This document shows, piece by piece, positions 9,103-18,313 of a stretch of DNA of 64,000 nt. How positions within the stretch are numbered: the first letter of the stretch is position 1; each line of letters begins with the position of its first letter. Both the position numbers and the translations under genes were made by a program. This DNA comes from CAZWBR01 sp964632305 (GTDB lineage Bacteria; Bacteroidota; Bacteroidia; Bacteroidales; Prolixibacteraceae), in contig CAZWBR010000011.1 in the NCBI GenBank assembly GCA_964632305.1, positions 1-64,000 of the forward strand, given 5' to 3'. A model generated the notes under the pieces. It was not told the origin of the DNA, did no database searches, and saw only the letters and a list, made by a program, of their open reading frames with translations.

Positions 9103-11052
9103 ATGAGAAAAATTTGTATTTTGTTCATTATCGCGCTTGTTTCCTTCGGATCGGCATTTGCCTCGGATAAACAGATTAGTAGTCCGGATGGAAAATTGGT
9201 TGTTTCGGTTTCAGTCGATAATGGCAATCCAACCTATAGCGTTTCCTACAATGGCAAATTGTTTTTAAAGCCATCGCCGATCGGATTAAAGACGAATGTT
9301 GGCGATTTTACTCAGGGCCTGACCCATGAAGGGACGGTGGCCGTGAATAAGCTTGAGTATTCTTATGAATTGCCAAATATTAAGAAGAGTAAAGTTAGTC
9401 AGCAGGCCAACGAAAGCGTTTTTACCTTCCTGAAAAATGGCAAAGCGGCTATCGATATTATTTTCAGGGTTAGTAATAACGATATAGCCCTGAGATACAA
9501 AGTTTATCCCCAGGGAGATCGACGGGCCTGCGTTGTTGATGAAGAGGCAACGGGTTTTGTGCTACCGGAAGGAAGCACCACGTTCCTTTGTCCGCAAAGC
9601 AAGCCGATGGGTGGTTTTGCACGTACATCACCCAGTTATGAGACTTCATACACTGTTGATGCAGCAATGGGGCAGAATGGTTTGGGTGAAGGGTATTCGT
9701 TTCCCTGTTTGTTCAAGGTTAATAATTCAGGATGGGTATTAATTTCCGAGACCGGTGTTGACAGTCGTTACTGTGGCAGCCGTTTGATCGGTCGCGCTGA
9801 CGGGCTATATACTATCGGATATCCGCAGCCGGGCGAAAATAATGGGATGGGAACATCTGCTCCGGGAATACCGCTTCCGGGTGAGACCCCCTGGAGAACG
9901 ATCATCGTAGGAGAAACACTCGCTCCGATTGTTGAGACAACAGTCGCATTCGATGTTGTTGAACCTCGCTATGAGGCTTCACAAAAATATCAATACACAA
10001 AAGGGTTGTGGAGCTGGATCATTAAAATGGACGGCGGCACCGTTTATGACGTACAGAAACAATACATTGATTTTAGCGCGGCTATGGGCTACAATACCAT
10101 TTTAGTTGATGCGCTCTGGGATACACAGATTGGTCGTGAAAAGATAGCGGAGCTTGCCCGATATGGAGCGGGTAAAAATGTGGGGCTCTACCTTTGGTAC
10201 AATTCAAACGGATATTGGAACGATGCGCCGCAAGGTCCGCGCGGTATCATGGACAATCCGATAGCTCGGCGGAAAGAAATGGCCTGGATGAAAAGCATTG
10301 GGGTAAAAGGAATTAAAGTGGATTTCTTTGGCGGCGACAAACAGGTGACCATGAAACTGTACGAGGATATTCTGTATGATGCCAATGATTACGGGATTAT
10401 GGTTATTTTCCACGGTTGTACTTTACCGCGAGGTTGGGAAAGGATGTTCCCGAATTATGCTGCCAGCGAGGCTGTTTTGGCCAGCGAAAACCTTTACTTC
10501 GGACAACGCAGTTGCGATAACGAGGCCTTTAATGCCTGTCTGCATCCATTTATAAGAAACACTGTTGGCAGTATGGACTTTGGAGGGAGCGCGCTGAATA
10601 AAATTTACAATGCAAACAATACGCCCGGAAGAGGTTCCAAACGGGTAACCTCCGATGTTTATGCGTTGGCCACTGCTGTGCTTTTTCAGAGTGCTGTCCA
10701 GCATTTTGCGCTGGCTCCGAACAACCTGACTGATGCTCCTGAGTGGGCCATCACCTTTATGAAAGAAGTGCCTACGCAGTGGGATGAAGTGCGCTTTATC
10801 GACGGTTATCCGGGAAAATATGTGGTGTTTGCCCGCCGGCACGGGAACAAATGGTATATCGCCGGTGTAAACGCTCAAAAAGAAACCCTGAAACTGAAAG
10901 CCAAACTTCCGATGATTGATGCGGGTAAAGAACTGAAAATCTACAGCGACGATGATCAATTGGTTGGCAAGGTTTCATCAGTAAAGTTGGGCAAGAATCA
11001 GGAAATTGACCTGACGATTCCGTGCAATGGAGGTGTCTTGTTAATCAATTAA
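9103..11052 (+). CDS. GH97 glycosidase, retaining alpha-galactosidase-like
   Basis: Exported 649-residue protein (signal MRKICILFIIALVSFGSAFA). It has the GH97 order: an N-terminal beta-sandwich from SSPDGKLVVSVSVDNG to about residue 280, a catalytic (beta/alpha)8 barrel, and a small C-terminal beta-domain (VVFARRHGNKWYIAGVNAQ). GH97 contains inverting alpha-glucosidases such as SusB and retaining alpha-galactosidases such as BtGH97b. Here KVDFFGG places Asp407 where the retaining branch has its nucleophile, and SEAVLASEN supplies Glu candidates for the acid/base. The retaining type is therefore inferred. In a xylan context it could remove galactose from complex side chains or act on another alpha-linked sugar. 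Confidence 0.88.
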   Translation: MRKICILFIIALVSFGSAFASDKQISSPDGKLVVSVSVDNGNPTYSVSYNGKLFLKPSPIGLKTNVGDFTQGLTHEGTVAVNKLEYSYELPNIKKSKVSQQANESVFTFLKNGKAAIDIIFRVSNNDIALRYKVYPQGDRRACVVDEEATGFVLPEGSTTFLCPQSKPMGGFARTSPSYETSYTVDAAMGQNGLGEGYSFPCLFKVNNSGWVLISETGVDSRYCGSRLIGRADGLYTIGYPQPGENNGMGTSAPGIPLPGETPWRTIIVGETLAPIVETTVAFDVVEPRYEASQKYQYTKGLWSWIIKMDGGTVYDVQKQYIDFSAAMGYNTILVDALWDTQIGREKIAELARYGAGKNVGLYLWYNSNGYWNDAPQGPRGIMDNPIARRKEMAWMKSIGVKGIKVDFFGGDKQVTMKLYEDILYDANDYGIMVIFHGCTLPRGWERMFPNYAASEAVLASENLYFGQRSCDNEAFNACLHPFIRNTVGSMDFGGSALNKIYNANNTPGRGSKRVTSDVYALATAVLFQSAVQHFALAPNNLTDAPEWAITFMKEVPTQWDEVRFIDGYPGKYVVFARRHGNKWYIAGVNAQKETLKLKAKLPMIDAGKELKIYSDDDQLVGKVSSVKLGKNQEIDLTIPCNGGVLLIN

Positions 11053-11108
11053 GATTAGCTGATAGTAAAGTTTTTAGTACTGAGATCATCCTAATAAATA
11101 TAGAATAT

Positions 11109-12677
11109 ATGAAAACCAAATTTGTATTAATTGCAGTGTTACTTGTCTCAGGTTTGTACCTGAACGCGCAAGATAAAAGCAAGGCTCAAAATCCAATTAT
11201 TTATGCCGATGTTCCTGATCCATCAATGGTTCGCGTGGGCGATACCTATTACATGAGTAGCACCACCATGCACTTTGTCCCGGGTGTCCCGATTATGAAA
11301 TCGAAAGATCTGGTAAACTGGCAATTGGTGGGTTATGCGTGTAGCTCATTGGGTGATGTCGAAACCATGAATCTCGATAATGGGAAAAACACTTACGGGA
11401 AAGGCACCTGGGCTAGCAGTATTCGGTTTCATAATGGGATGTATTACATTTCGACCTATGCTCAGACAACCAACAAAACCTATATTTATAAAACAAAAGA
11501 TATTGAAAAGGGACCTTGGGAAACCATTTCATTTAGTCCGGGAATTCACGATGCTTCCTTATGGTTTGACGACAATGGGAAGATTTTCTTGATTTCGGGT
11601 GCGGGGAAATTACATATCGTGGAGTTGAAAGAAGATATGTCAGGAGTAAAAGAAGGAACAGATAGAATTTTAATTGAAGACGTCAATGCACCGCTTGGTA
11701 AAAATGTTGGTCTTGGTGAAGGTTCGCAACTGTTTAAGGTAAATGGAAAATATTACCTGTTTAATATTTCCTGGCCGCGTGGAGGAATGCGAACGGTGGT
11801 GATCCACCGCGCCGACAATTTACTTGGTCCTTGGGAAGGTAGGCTTGCATTCCAGGATGGAGGTGTTGCACAAGGCGGTATGATTGATACTCCAGATGGA
11901 AAATGGTTTGCCTATTTATTTCAGGATCACGGATCAGTCGGCCGTATTCCTTTTATCGTTCCTATAAAATGGGAAGATGGTTGGCCAGTGATTGGCAATA
12001 ATGGCAAATTACCCGAAACACTTGATCTACCTGCAAGCAAAGGATTGATGCCCGGGATTGTTGCGAACGACGAATTTACCCGTAAGAAAAAGGATACTGC
12101 TTTACCATTGGTTTGGCAGTGGAATCACAATCCAAACAATACACTTTGGTCGGTTACTGAACGCAAAGGTTATTTGCGTCTTAAAACCGGACGTATTGAT
12201 ACATTGTTTGTTCAGGCTAAAAATACTTTAACACAGCGAACCTTTGGCCCGGTTTGTTCTGGTATAACCAGTATTGACGTGACCGGAATGAAAGAAGGCG
12301 ATTTTGCAGGACTTGCCCTTTTGCAACGGAAATTTGGTCAGGTTGGCGTGAAATACAGCAATGGGACTAAAACGATCGTGATGATGAACGGTGAAGGCCG
12401 CACTCCTGTTGAAGCCGGAAATGTTCCCTTGACACAAAAAACCGTTTACCTGAAGGCTGAATGTGATTTCAGGGACAAAGTTGATATTGGCTTTTTCTAC
12501 TACAGCCTTGATGGTAAGACATGGAATCCAATTGGTTCGCAGATTAAGATGGAGTATTCAATGCCCCACTTTGTGGGTTATCGTTTTGGTTTGTTCAATT
12601 ATTCAACAAAAACACCGGGGGGATTCGTCGATTTCGACTATTTCCACATCAGCGATCAGGCTTCTTTTGTGAAGTAA
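11109..12677 (+). CDS. GH43 (subfamily 12-like) arabinofuranosidase/xylosidase with C-terminal beta-sandwich
   Basis: A 522-residue exported enzyme. The start at 11109 (MKTKFVLIAVLLVSGLYLNAQ) gives a signal peptide and a 56-base gap from the GH97 stop, so the two are likely co-transcribed. The propeller spans about residues 25-320, with triad candidates Asp37 (VPDPSM), Asp148 (GIHDASLW) and Glu204 (GLGEGSQLF). DPSMVRVGDTYYMSSTTMHF is characteristic of the subfamily 12-like group. Residues from about 335 form a concanavalin-like sandwich (LVWQWNHNPNNTLWS to the end) of the type that closes the active site in two-domain GH43 xylosidases. Specificity is inferred only. Confidence 0.9.
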   Translation: MKTKFVLIAVLLVSGLYLNAQDKSKAQNPIIYADVPDPSMVRVGDTYYMSSTTMHFVPGVPIMKSKDLVNWQLVGYACSSLGDVETMNLDNGKNTYGKGTWASSIRFHNGMYYISTYAQTTNKTYIYKTKDIEKGPWETISFSPGIHDASLWFDDNGKIFLISGAGKLHIVELKEDMSGVKEGTDRILIEDVNAPLGKNVGLGEGSQLFKVNGKYYLFNISWPRGGMRTVVIHRADNLLGPWEGRLAFQDGGVAQGGMIDTPDGKWFAYLFQDHGSVGRIPFIVPIKWEDGWPVIGNNGKLPETLDLPASKGLMPGIVANDEFTRKKKDTALPLVWQWNHNPNNTLWSVTERKGYLRLKTGRIDTLFVQAKNTLTQRTFGPVCSGITSIDVTGMKEGDFAGLALLQRKFGQVGVKYSNGTKTIVMMNGEGRTPVEAGNVPLTQKTVYLKAECDFRDKVDIGFFYYSLDGKTWNPIGSQIKMEYSMPHFVGYRFGLFNYSTKTPGGFVDFDYFHISDQASFVK

Positions 12678-12713
12678 GAACTGATAATGCCTTTCCGGGA
12701 GGGCACCCTATAA

Positions 12714-12815
12714 AAATGGGGCATGATGGGATAATGACAGAGAAAAAAATGATAGTCGGGGCGCGGCGTGAAGTCGCACTCCGGCTTACTTCAGTCCTGT
12801 TTCTGTCATTGATAG
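12714..12815. repeat. Intergenic repeat, copy 1 (GGGGCATGATG family)
   Basis: The segment contains ATGGGGCATGATGGGATAAT, then a GACAGAG-rich stretch, GATAGTCGGGGCGCGG and AGTCGCACTCCGGCTTACT. Closely similar text recurs at 17307-17417 and a shorter copy at 44660-44697. ATAATGACAGAGAAA near the start and TTTCTGTCATTGATA near the end are roughly complementary, so a folded structure is possible. It sits between the GH43 and GH9 genes. Confidence 0.6.
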
Positions 12816-12910
12816 TTTAGGGATTTAATTTGGTAAGTGATTTCAAATCTGTGAGATGGATTGCCGAATGGCGTAGTTCGAAGACAGAAATTTTAATAAA
12901 ACCTAAGATT

Positions 12911-15550
12911 ATGGAGATTATGGAGGAGGGACAAAAGACGCGATTACAAAAGCAAAGAATTCGCTGGAAGCGGGATCTTTTAACAGGTTCATTGATCCTG
13001 TTTCTTTCAGTTGCCGGTATTATGACAGGCTCTCATTCTGCCTTTGGTCAAAAATTGCAGTTGAACGATAAGGAGTATTTTGAGACTCCCGGAGTTAACG
13101 TGTTGGTTTATAGTAATCAATATACCGGGATGTTTTTTGACGAAAAGACAGCCGGGATTGAGATCATCCATCACGGGGTAAGAACTTCGACCAATGGGGC
13201 TGTAAGGTTGCAAAATACTCCCGAACAATGGGATTTGGTTCCTTCGGTTATCGATCGTAAAGTGGATAAGACAAACCAAACGATTAATGTCGAGTTGAGT
13301 TATACTGACCTAAAATTCAACACTAAGATTAGTGTTACTGCCAAAGATAACGGGGTTGAAATTAACGTGTATCTGGATAAGCCAATTCCTAAAGAACTTG
13401 AAGGAAGCGCCGGTTTTAATCTCGAGTTTTTACCTGCTTCTTTCTTTGAAAAGACTTACATTGCTGATGGCAAACCTGGAATCTTTCCAAGATATCCTTC
13501 GGGCAATACAAGAATTGAACCCATAAGTAAAAAAATACCTCAGTTTGCTGGACATACAACATTTGATGACAGGGGCAAAGGTGAATTTATTGTGCCTTCA
13601 CCTCTTGCAACAGGTAAAACAATTTTACTGGCCCCGGAAGATCCCGAACGCTTTGTGAAAATTCAGAGTTCCAATGCTGACCTGATGCTCTTCGATGGCC
13701 GTAACCTGGCCCAAAACGGATGGTTTATCGTTCGTAGTTTACTCCCGGCCAATAAAACGGGGAAAGTGTTGACATGGTATCTTGAACCTAACGCCGTTCC
13801 GGACTGGAAAAGACAACCGGTTATTGGATTCTCTCAGGTGGGTTATACTCCTGATCAGGAAAAAATAGCCGTCATCGAATTGGATAAGACGGATGCCCCC
13901 TTGAAGACAGCCTCACTGTATCAGGTTACCTCTGATGGTAAATTTGTTGAAAAGTTGAAAGGTGAAGTAAAAGAATGGGGAAATTACCTGCGTTATAACT
14001 ACGCGAAGTTTGATTTCAGTTCAGTCAAAGAACCTGGCGTTTACTATATACAATACGGCGATCAGAAGACAAATTCTTTCACTATCAGTCAAGACGTTTA
14101 TGAGAATGTATGGCATCCAACCCTGGATGTTTGGTTCCCGGTTCAGATGGATCACATGCAGGTCAATGAGGCTTACCGTGTTTGGCATGGAGCCCCTTAT
14201 CTTGACGATTGCCTTCAGGCTCCCCTGAATCAACAGCATTTTGACGGATACAGGATGGGTGATAAAACCGATACCAAATATAAACCGCTGGAACGTATTC
14301 CAAACATGGCGGTAGGTGGTTGGTTTGATGCCGGTGACTTCGATATTCAAACCGGTTCGCATAACAGCGTTCTTGCAAGTTTTGTTGAAACATGGGAAAA
14401 TCTTAAGGTTGACAGGGATGAAACTTTCATTGACCAGAAAACCCGCTATGTCGATATTCATCGTCCCGATGGCAAGCCTGATATATTGCAGCAGATTGAG
14501 CATGGTGCTTTAAATTTGGTGGCACAGTGTGAAAATATTGGTCATCCGGTTCAGGGGATTATTGTTCCAAATCTGCACCAGTACCATCATCTTGGCGATG
14601 CTGTTAATGAAACCGATAATCTGCCCTACAATTCAAATCTGAAGCCCTACGAAACTGATGGAAAATCGAGCGGAACACTTGACGATCGTTGGGCCTTTAC
14701 TACCCGTCAGCCATTTTTGGATTTCCAGACAGCTGCTTCTTTAGCCGCTGCAAGCCGCGCACTACGGGGTTATAACAATGATCTTGCCGACAGGGCTTTG
14801 ACCAGCGCAAAAAGATTAGTGGATGAGGCTAATGAGTTGACTAAAAATGCTGCTAATACAAGCAATAATCCAATGGCCATGATGGGGCGCGGGGGCGATA
14901 TGGATGCTGTGCTCCAATTGTATATTGCCACAAAAGACAAGAAATATTTGGACCGGTTCCTGGAGCAAATATGGCCGGCGCTTGAGCCACGGACTGGCCG
15001 ACCAGGGACAAATCAGGGATTTATGGTCGGCAGGGGACTGACCACCGCGTTGAAGGCATTACCTTACATGGATACCGCTTTTAAAGCGAAATTGAAAGAT
15101 TATGTGATAAAATACAAAGAATCGTTAGCCGGGATTGATAAACAGAATCCTTATGGTGTACCGGTATCAACCGGTGGTTGGGGTGGCACTGGCACTGTGG
15201 TGAATTGGGCTATTACCAACTATTATGCTTACAAGGCATTCCCTGAGATCATGAATAAGGAATATGTTTTGAAAGGTCTGAATTATATCTTTGGATGTCA
15301 TCCTTATTCCAATATCTCGTTTGTGAATGCAGTTGGAGCTCGTTCCAAAAAGATTGCCTATGGAAATAACCGGGCTGATTTCACGACCATTGCCGGTGGA
15401 ATTGTTCCCGGTTTGATTCTGCTCAAACCAGACTTCCTTGAAAATAAGGACGATTGGCCGTTCCTGTGGGGCGAAAATGAGGTTACCATTGGCGGTTGTG
15501 CCGAGTATATCTTCCTGGGCGCTGCTGTAAATGACCTGTTGGGCAAGTAG
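12911..15550 (+). CDS. GH9 glycoside hydrolase with a large unassigned N-terminal region
   Basis: About 879 residues from the ATG at 12911 (a second in-frame ATG at 12920 is equally possible). A basic stretch and hydrophobic helix (LLTGSLILFLSVAGIMTG) form a signal. Residues about 50-310 form a beta-rich region I do not recognise. An Ig-like CelD_N-type domain follows (VIGFSQVGYTPDQEKIAVIE), then the (alpha/alpha)6 GH9 domain. The catalytic base pair is Asp473 and Asp476 in GGWFDAGDFD, and the acid is Glu857 in WGENEVTIGG. GH9 enzymes are mostly endoglucanases, with some exo-acting glucosidases. In this xylan cluster it could open cellulose, xyloglucan or mixed-linkage glucan; the exact substrate is unknown. 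Confidence 0.87.
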   Translation: MEIMEEGQKTRLQKQRIRWKRDLLTGSLILFLSVAGIMTGSHSAFGQKLQLNDKEYFETPGVNVLVYSNQYTGMFFDEKTAGIEIIHHGVRTSTNGAVRLQNTPEQWDLVPSVIDRKVDKTNQTINVELSYTDLKFNTKISVTAKDNGVEINVYLDKPIPKELEGSAGFNLEFLPASFFEKTYIADGKPGIFPRYPSGNTRIEPISKKIPQFAGHTTFDDRGKGEFIVPSPLATGKTILLAPEDPERFVKIQSSNADLMLFDGRNLAQNGWFIVRSLLPANKTGKVLTWYLEPNAVPDWKRQPVIGFSQVGYTPDQEKIAVIELDKTDAPLKTASLYQVTSDGKFVEKLKGEVKEWGNYLRYNYAKFDFSSVKEPGVYYIQYGDQKTNSFTISQDVYENVWHPTLDVWFPVQMDHMQVNEAYRVWHGAPYLDDCLQAPLNQQHFDGYRMGDKTDTKYKPLERIPNMAVGGWFDAGDFDIQTGSHNSVLASFVETWENLKVDRDETFIDQKTRYVDIHRPDGKPDILQQIEHGALNLVAQCENIGHPVQGIIVPNLHQYHHLGDAVNETDNLPYNSNLKPYETDGKSSGTLDDRWAFTTRQPFLDFQTAASLAAASRALRGYNNDLADRALTSAKRLVDEANELTKNAANTSNNPMAMMGRGGDMDAVLQLYIATKDKKYLDRFLEQIWPALEPRTGRPGTNQGFMVGRGLTTALKALPYMDTAFKAKLKDYVIKYKESLAGIDKQNPYGVPVSTGGWGGTGTVVNWAITNYYAYKAFPEIMNKEYVLKGLNYIFGCHPYSNISFVNAVGARSKKIAYGNNRADFTTIAGGIVPGLILLKPDFLENKDDWPFLWGENEVTIGGCAEYIFLGAAVNDLLGK

Positions 15551-15564
15551 ATTAGGACGTTAAA

Positions 15565-15598
15565 GATTAAAGTACAAATGCAATTTTGTACTTTAATC
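15565..15598 (+). terminator. Terminator-like hairpin after GH9
   Basis: GATTAAAGTACAAA (15565-15578) pairs perfectly with TTTGTACTTTAATC (15585-15598) across a 6-base loop, 14 bases after the GH9 stop. The downstream tract (CTTAAAATACTT) is not a pure T run, so termination efficiency is uncertain. Confidence 0.6.
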
Positions 15599-15734
15599 CT
15601 TAAAATACTTCTCTTTGACAAAAATTAAAAATGAATAAAATAGCCGTGACTGGAAAATACCAACTGGGAATGAGTTCCTAATCCGGTTCATGGCTGTTCT
15701 ATAATTACAATTAAGAAAAACCAATTATTTAGAC

Positions 15735-17048
15735 ATGAAGAATCGAAAGTTATCTTTATTGAGTGTTGTAGTGTTGCTGGCCAACATTGCAATTGGTCAG
15801 AATCCAGTTATTCGTGACCAGTTTAGTGCAGACCCCACTGCAAGGGTTTTTAACGGGAAGATCTATCTATATCCTTCACACGATATCGTAGCTCCTGCTG
15901 ACAAAAACCTGCGTAAAGATTGGTTCTGTATGGAAGACTACCACGTCTTCTCTTCCGAGAATCTGACCGACTGGACTGACCATGGTGTCATTGTAACACA
16001 AACCAAAGTTCCATGGCTGACCAAGATTAACTATGATATGTGGGCTCCCGATTGCGTCTTTAAAAATGGCAAGTATTATTTCTATTTCCCGGTTGGAGGA
16101 AGAATTGGTGTTGCCACAGCCGATAAACCCGAAGGTCCATACACTGTGCTCGAAAAACCGGTTGAAGGTGTCGGCGGAATTGACCCCTGTGTGCTTCTGG
16201 ATAAAGACGGGTCAGCCTATCTTTTTACCTCACGCGGAAGAATCACTGTAGCCAAACTTAAGGATAATATGGTTGAAATTGATGGCCCGGTTAAGACCAT
16301 CGATAACCTGCCAACCAAAGGTCTTATCGAAGGTCCTTTTGCCATGGAACTCAATGGTAAGTATTATCTGACTTACCCCCATGTTGAAAAAGAGATCGAA
16401 CGCCTCGAATATGCCATGAGCGATAGCCCAATGGGACCCTACAAACCGGTTGGCGTGATCATGGATGAGTCAGCATCCGGATGTTGGACAAACCATCACT
16501 CTATCGTTAAATTTAAAGATCAATGGTATCTCTTCTATCACGACAGGGATTACTCTCCGAAATTCGATAAAAACCGCTCGGTACGAATTGATAGCCTGAC
16601 ATTTAATGCCGATGGAACTATTCAGAAAGTTATTCCTACTTTACGCGGGGTTGGGGTTAGTGATGCCACCAAAGAAATTCAAATTGACCGTTACAGCCAA
16701 ATCAGCGAAAAAGGAACATCCATTGCGCTGAAGGATACGGTGAACACTTTTGCCGGGTGGAAAACTATTTTTAGTACTCCGAATGCATGGGTTCAGTACA
16801 ATAAGGTTGATTTCGGAAGCAAAAAAGCAAAAACTGTTGAGGTAAAAGCTCAGTCTGCCACTGGCGGAACCATTCAGATCCATGTAGGTAAGGTAGATGG
16901 ACCTGTTGTAGCTGAAGTTAAGATTCCTAAAGGGACAGACATGAAGAGTGTTGAAGCCAAAGTTGCCAAGGCGCAAAATGGCGTACATGATCTTTTTGTC
17001 GTGCTTAAGGACTCCCCGGTTGAGATCGACTGGGTCAGATTTAAATAA
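15735..17048 (+). CDS. GH43-CBM6 arabinofuranosidase/xylosidase
   Basis: Exported 437-residue two-domain enzyme (signal MKNRKLSLLSVVVLLANIAIG). The propeller occupies about residues 22-305, with Asp33 (SADPTA), Asp150 (GIDPCVLLD) and Glu199 (IEGPFAM) as the GH43 triad. Residues about 315-437 form a CBM6-like domain ending in the typical VEIDWVRFK strand, which would hold the enzyme on xylan. NHHSIVKFKDQWYLFYHDRDY marks the last blades. Its N-terminal text resembles the GH43 at 7856 (both begin QNPxI and contain ADP). It stands alone between a hairpin upstream and a terminator downstream. Confidence 0.92.
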   Translation: MKNRKLSLLSVVVLLANIAIGQNPVIRDQFSADPTARVFNGKIYLYPSHDIVAPADKNLRKDWFCMEDYHVFSSENLTDWTDHGVIVTQTKVPWLTKINYDMWAPDCVFKNGKYYFYFPVGGRIGVATADKPEGPYTVLEKPVEGVGGIDPCVLLDKDGSAYLFTSRGRITVAKLKDNMVEIDGPVKTIDNLPTKGLIEGPFAMELNGKYYLTYPHVEKEIERLEYAMSDSPMGPYKPVGVIMDESASGCWTNHHSIVKFKDQWYLFYHDRDYSPKFDKNRSVRIDSLTFNADGTIQKVIPTLRGVGVSDATKEIQIDRYSQISEKGTSIALKDTVNTFAGWKTIFSTPNAWVQYNKVDFGSKKAKTVEVKAQSATGGTIQIHVGKVDGPVVAEVKIPKGTDMKSVEAKVAKAQNGVHDLFVVLKDSPVEIDWVRFK

Positions 17049-17116
17049 TAACGGCTTGCCGTTCTTTTTATATCTGAAATGACCGGTGGCCCGCAACTCG
17101 CCGGTTAAGATAATCG

Positions 17117-17153
17117 AAGGAATCTGATGACCTTTACGTTCGTCAGATTCCTT
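17117..17153 (+). terminator. Rho-independent terminator after GH43-CBM6
   Basis: AAGGAATCTGA (17117-17127) pairs with TCAGATTCCTT (17143-17153), with further pairing possible inside, followed by a TTTTTT tract. It lies 69 bases after the stop codon. Confidence 0.8.
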
Positions 17154-17306
17154 TTTTTCTGTTGTATATCATTACTGTCCGATAAAAACCTGACATTCCG
17201 GGTCGCATGACTTATCGCTCCGGCTCATACTTACTGTTTTGTCAGGATCCACCTTAATAGGCTGGCTTTGTAATTCTTTCATTGGTAAAGCCTGCCCCAA
17301 AAGAAT

Positions 17307-17417
17307 TGGGGCATGATGCGATGATGACAGAGAGAAAATTTGATAGTCGGGGCGCGACTGGGCGCACACCTTTGTCCGCGGCGCGAGCATAGAGTCGCAC
17401 TCCGACTTACTACACTA
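17307..17417. repeat. Intergenic repeat, copy 2 (GGGGCATGATG family)
   Basis: TTGGGGCATGATGCGATGAT and TGATAGTCGGGGCGCG match the copy at 12714. An extra segment of about 30 bases (GGGCGCACACC to GCGAGCAT) precedes the shared end AGTCGCACTCCGACTTACT. Confidence 0.6.
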
Positions 17418-17477
17418 CTGTTAATGGAAACTGCAATTTCCCGGACAATAACAATTTCAATCCGGCCATCCTCTGAC

Positions 17478-17521
17478 TTTCTGTACTGTTTCTGTACAGC
17501 TTCTGTACTCTTTCTATACTA
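17478..17521. repeat. Four tandem 11-bp repeats
   Basis: Consecutive units are TTTCTGTACTG, TTTCTGTACAG, CTTCTGTACTC and TTTCTATACTA. The period of 11 bases puts the units on nearly the same face of the helix, as in arrays of protein-binding sites. No function is known; the block is about 790 bases upstream of the first esterase gene. Confidence 0.7.
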
Positions 17522-18278
17522 TAATAGCACAGAATGAGTATTTTAATTGTATTGAAATAGTTCTTAAAACAATAATCTGTTAGGACACGAATTAAATCCG
17601 AAGGGGCCAAAGCCATCCCGCGAATGGTGGGGCCCGTTGTTTTTGATCAGCGTGGTAATACGCCTCAGCGTGTTTCCCCGAAGAATGGTTTGTATAAAAG
17701 GATTTTCCTTTGAACCAGTGGGGTGATATAACTCTTAACTACTGAACGACTAAAAAACAAAGGGGTTACTCCTGAAGGTTTAGCTTCGCTGATTTTCAAA
17801 CAAGTCATCAGTTTAATTGAGGTTGTAAGCAGAACAGGTTTAGTTCCCGTTGATTGCCCGATTGCAAAGGAGTGTGATCCGAAAAATGGCAACCACAAAA
17901 AAGGTATTCTCCGTTGTGACAACGTTGGTAAGAATACTAGTGATCAGCCTGCTTGATGTTTCTGAGTTGCAGCGTAGTACCAAGAGAGAGTGCTTAAAAA
18001 CAAGATGGGGATCCCTTTTTAAGGACCGTTAAGCCCTGTAATCTATGGAGGTCTCTTTTACAAAACCAGGAAATACGGAAAATAGGCACAGATTATCATT
18101 TAGTTGCATATGTAATTAGTTACAGTTGAGTTTTAATTGGATAATACTGATTGTGTATACGATTTAAGAAAAAGGCAATTGGTTGTTCAACTCTTTTCGT
18201 ATGGTAGGTGAGGTCTGGATTGAACCAACGGGGTGAATCATTTGGATGAAAAAATCATCTCCCGTTAAACCATGGCGG

Positions 18279-18286
18279 TAAATTTG
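18279..18286 (+). promoter_or_regulatory. Possible -7 element before the BD-FAE-like esterase
   Basis: TAAATTTG fits TAnnTTTG exactly and lies 28 bases before the ATG at 18314. No TTTG was found at the expected upstream spacing, so this is weak evidence on its own. Confidence 0.3.
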
Positions 18287-18313
18287 AATCTAATGATAAC
18301 CTATAATTGGAAT

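Larger units (their letters stand above)
17049..18313. other. 1.26-kb non-coding interval with repeats
   Basis: After the terminator at 17117-17153 this stretch holds a copy of the GGGGCATGATG repeat, four tandem 11-bp repeats at 17478-17521, and a partial copy of the AATTCTGTCATTGGTA repeat near 17271. From about 17740 to 17955 a short plus-strand frame (LKNKGVTPEGLASL onward) has no start or recognisable relatives. No convincing gene was found on either strand. Confidence 0.6.

Noticed and set aside
17740..17955. Plus-strand frame LKNKGVTPEGLASL... as a gene remnant
   Set aside because: No start, no recognisable family, and stops shortly on both sides. It could be decayed coding DNA but nothing supports a call.
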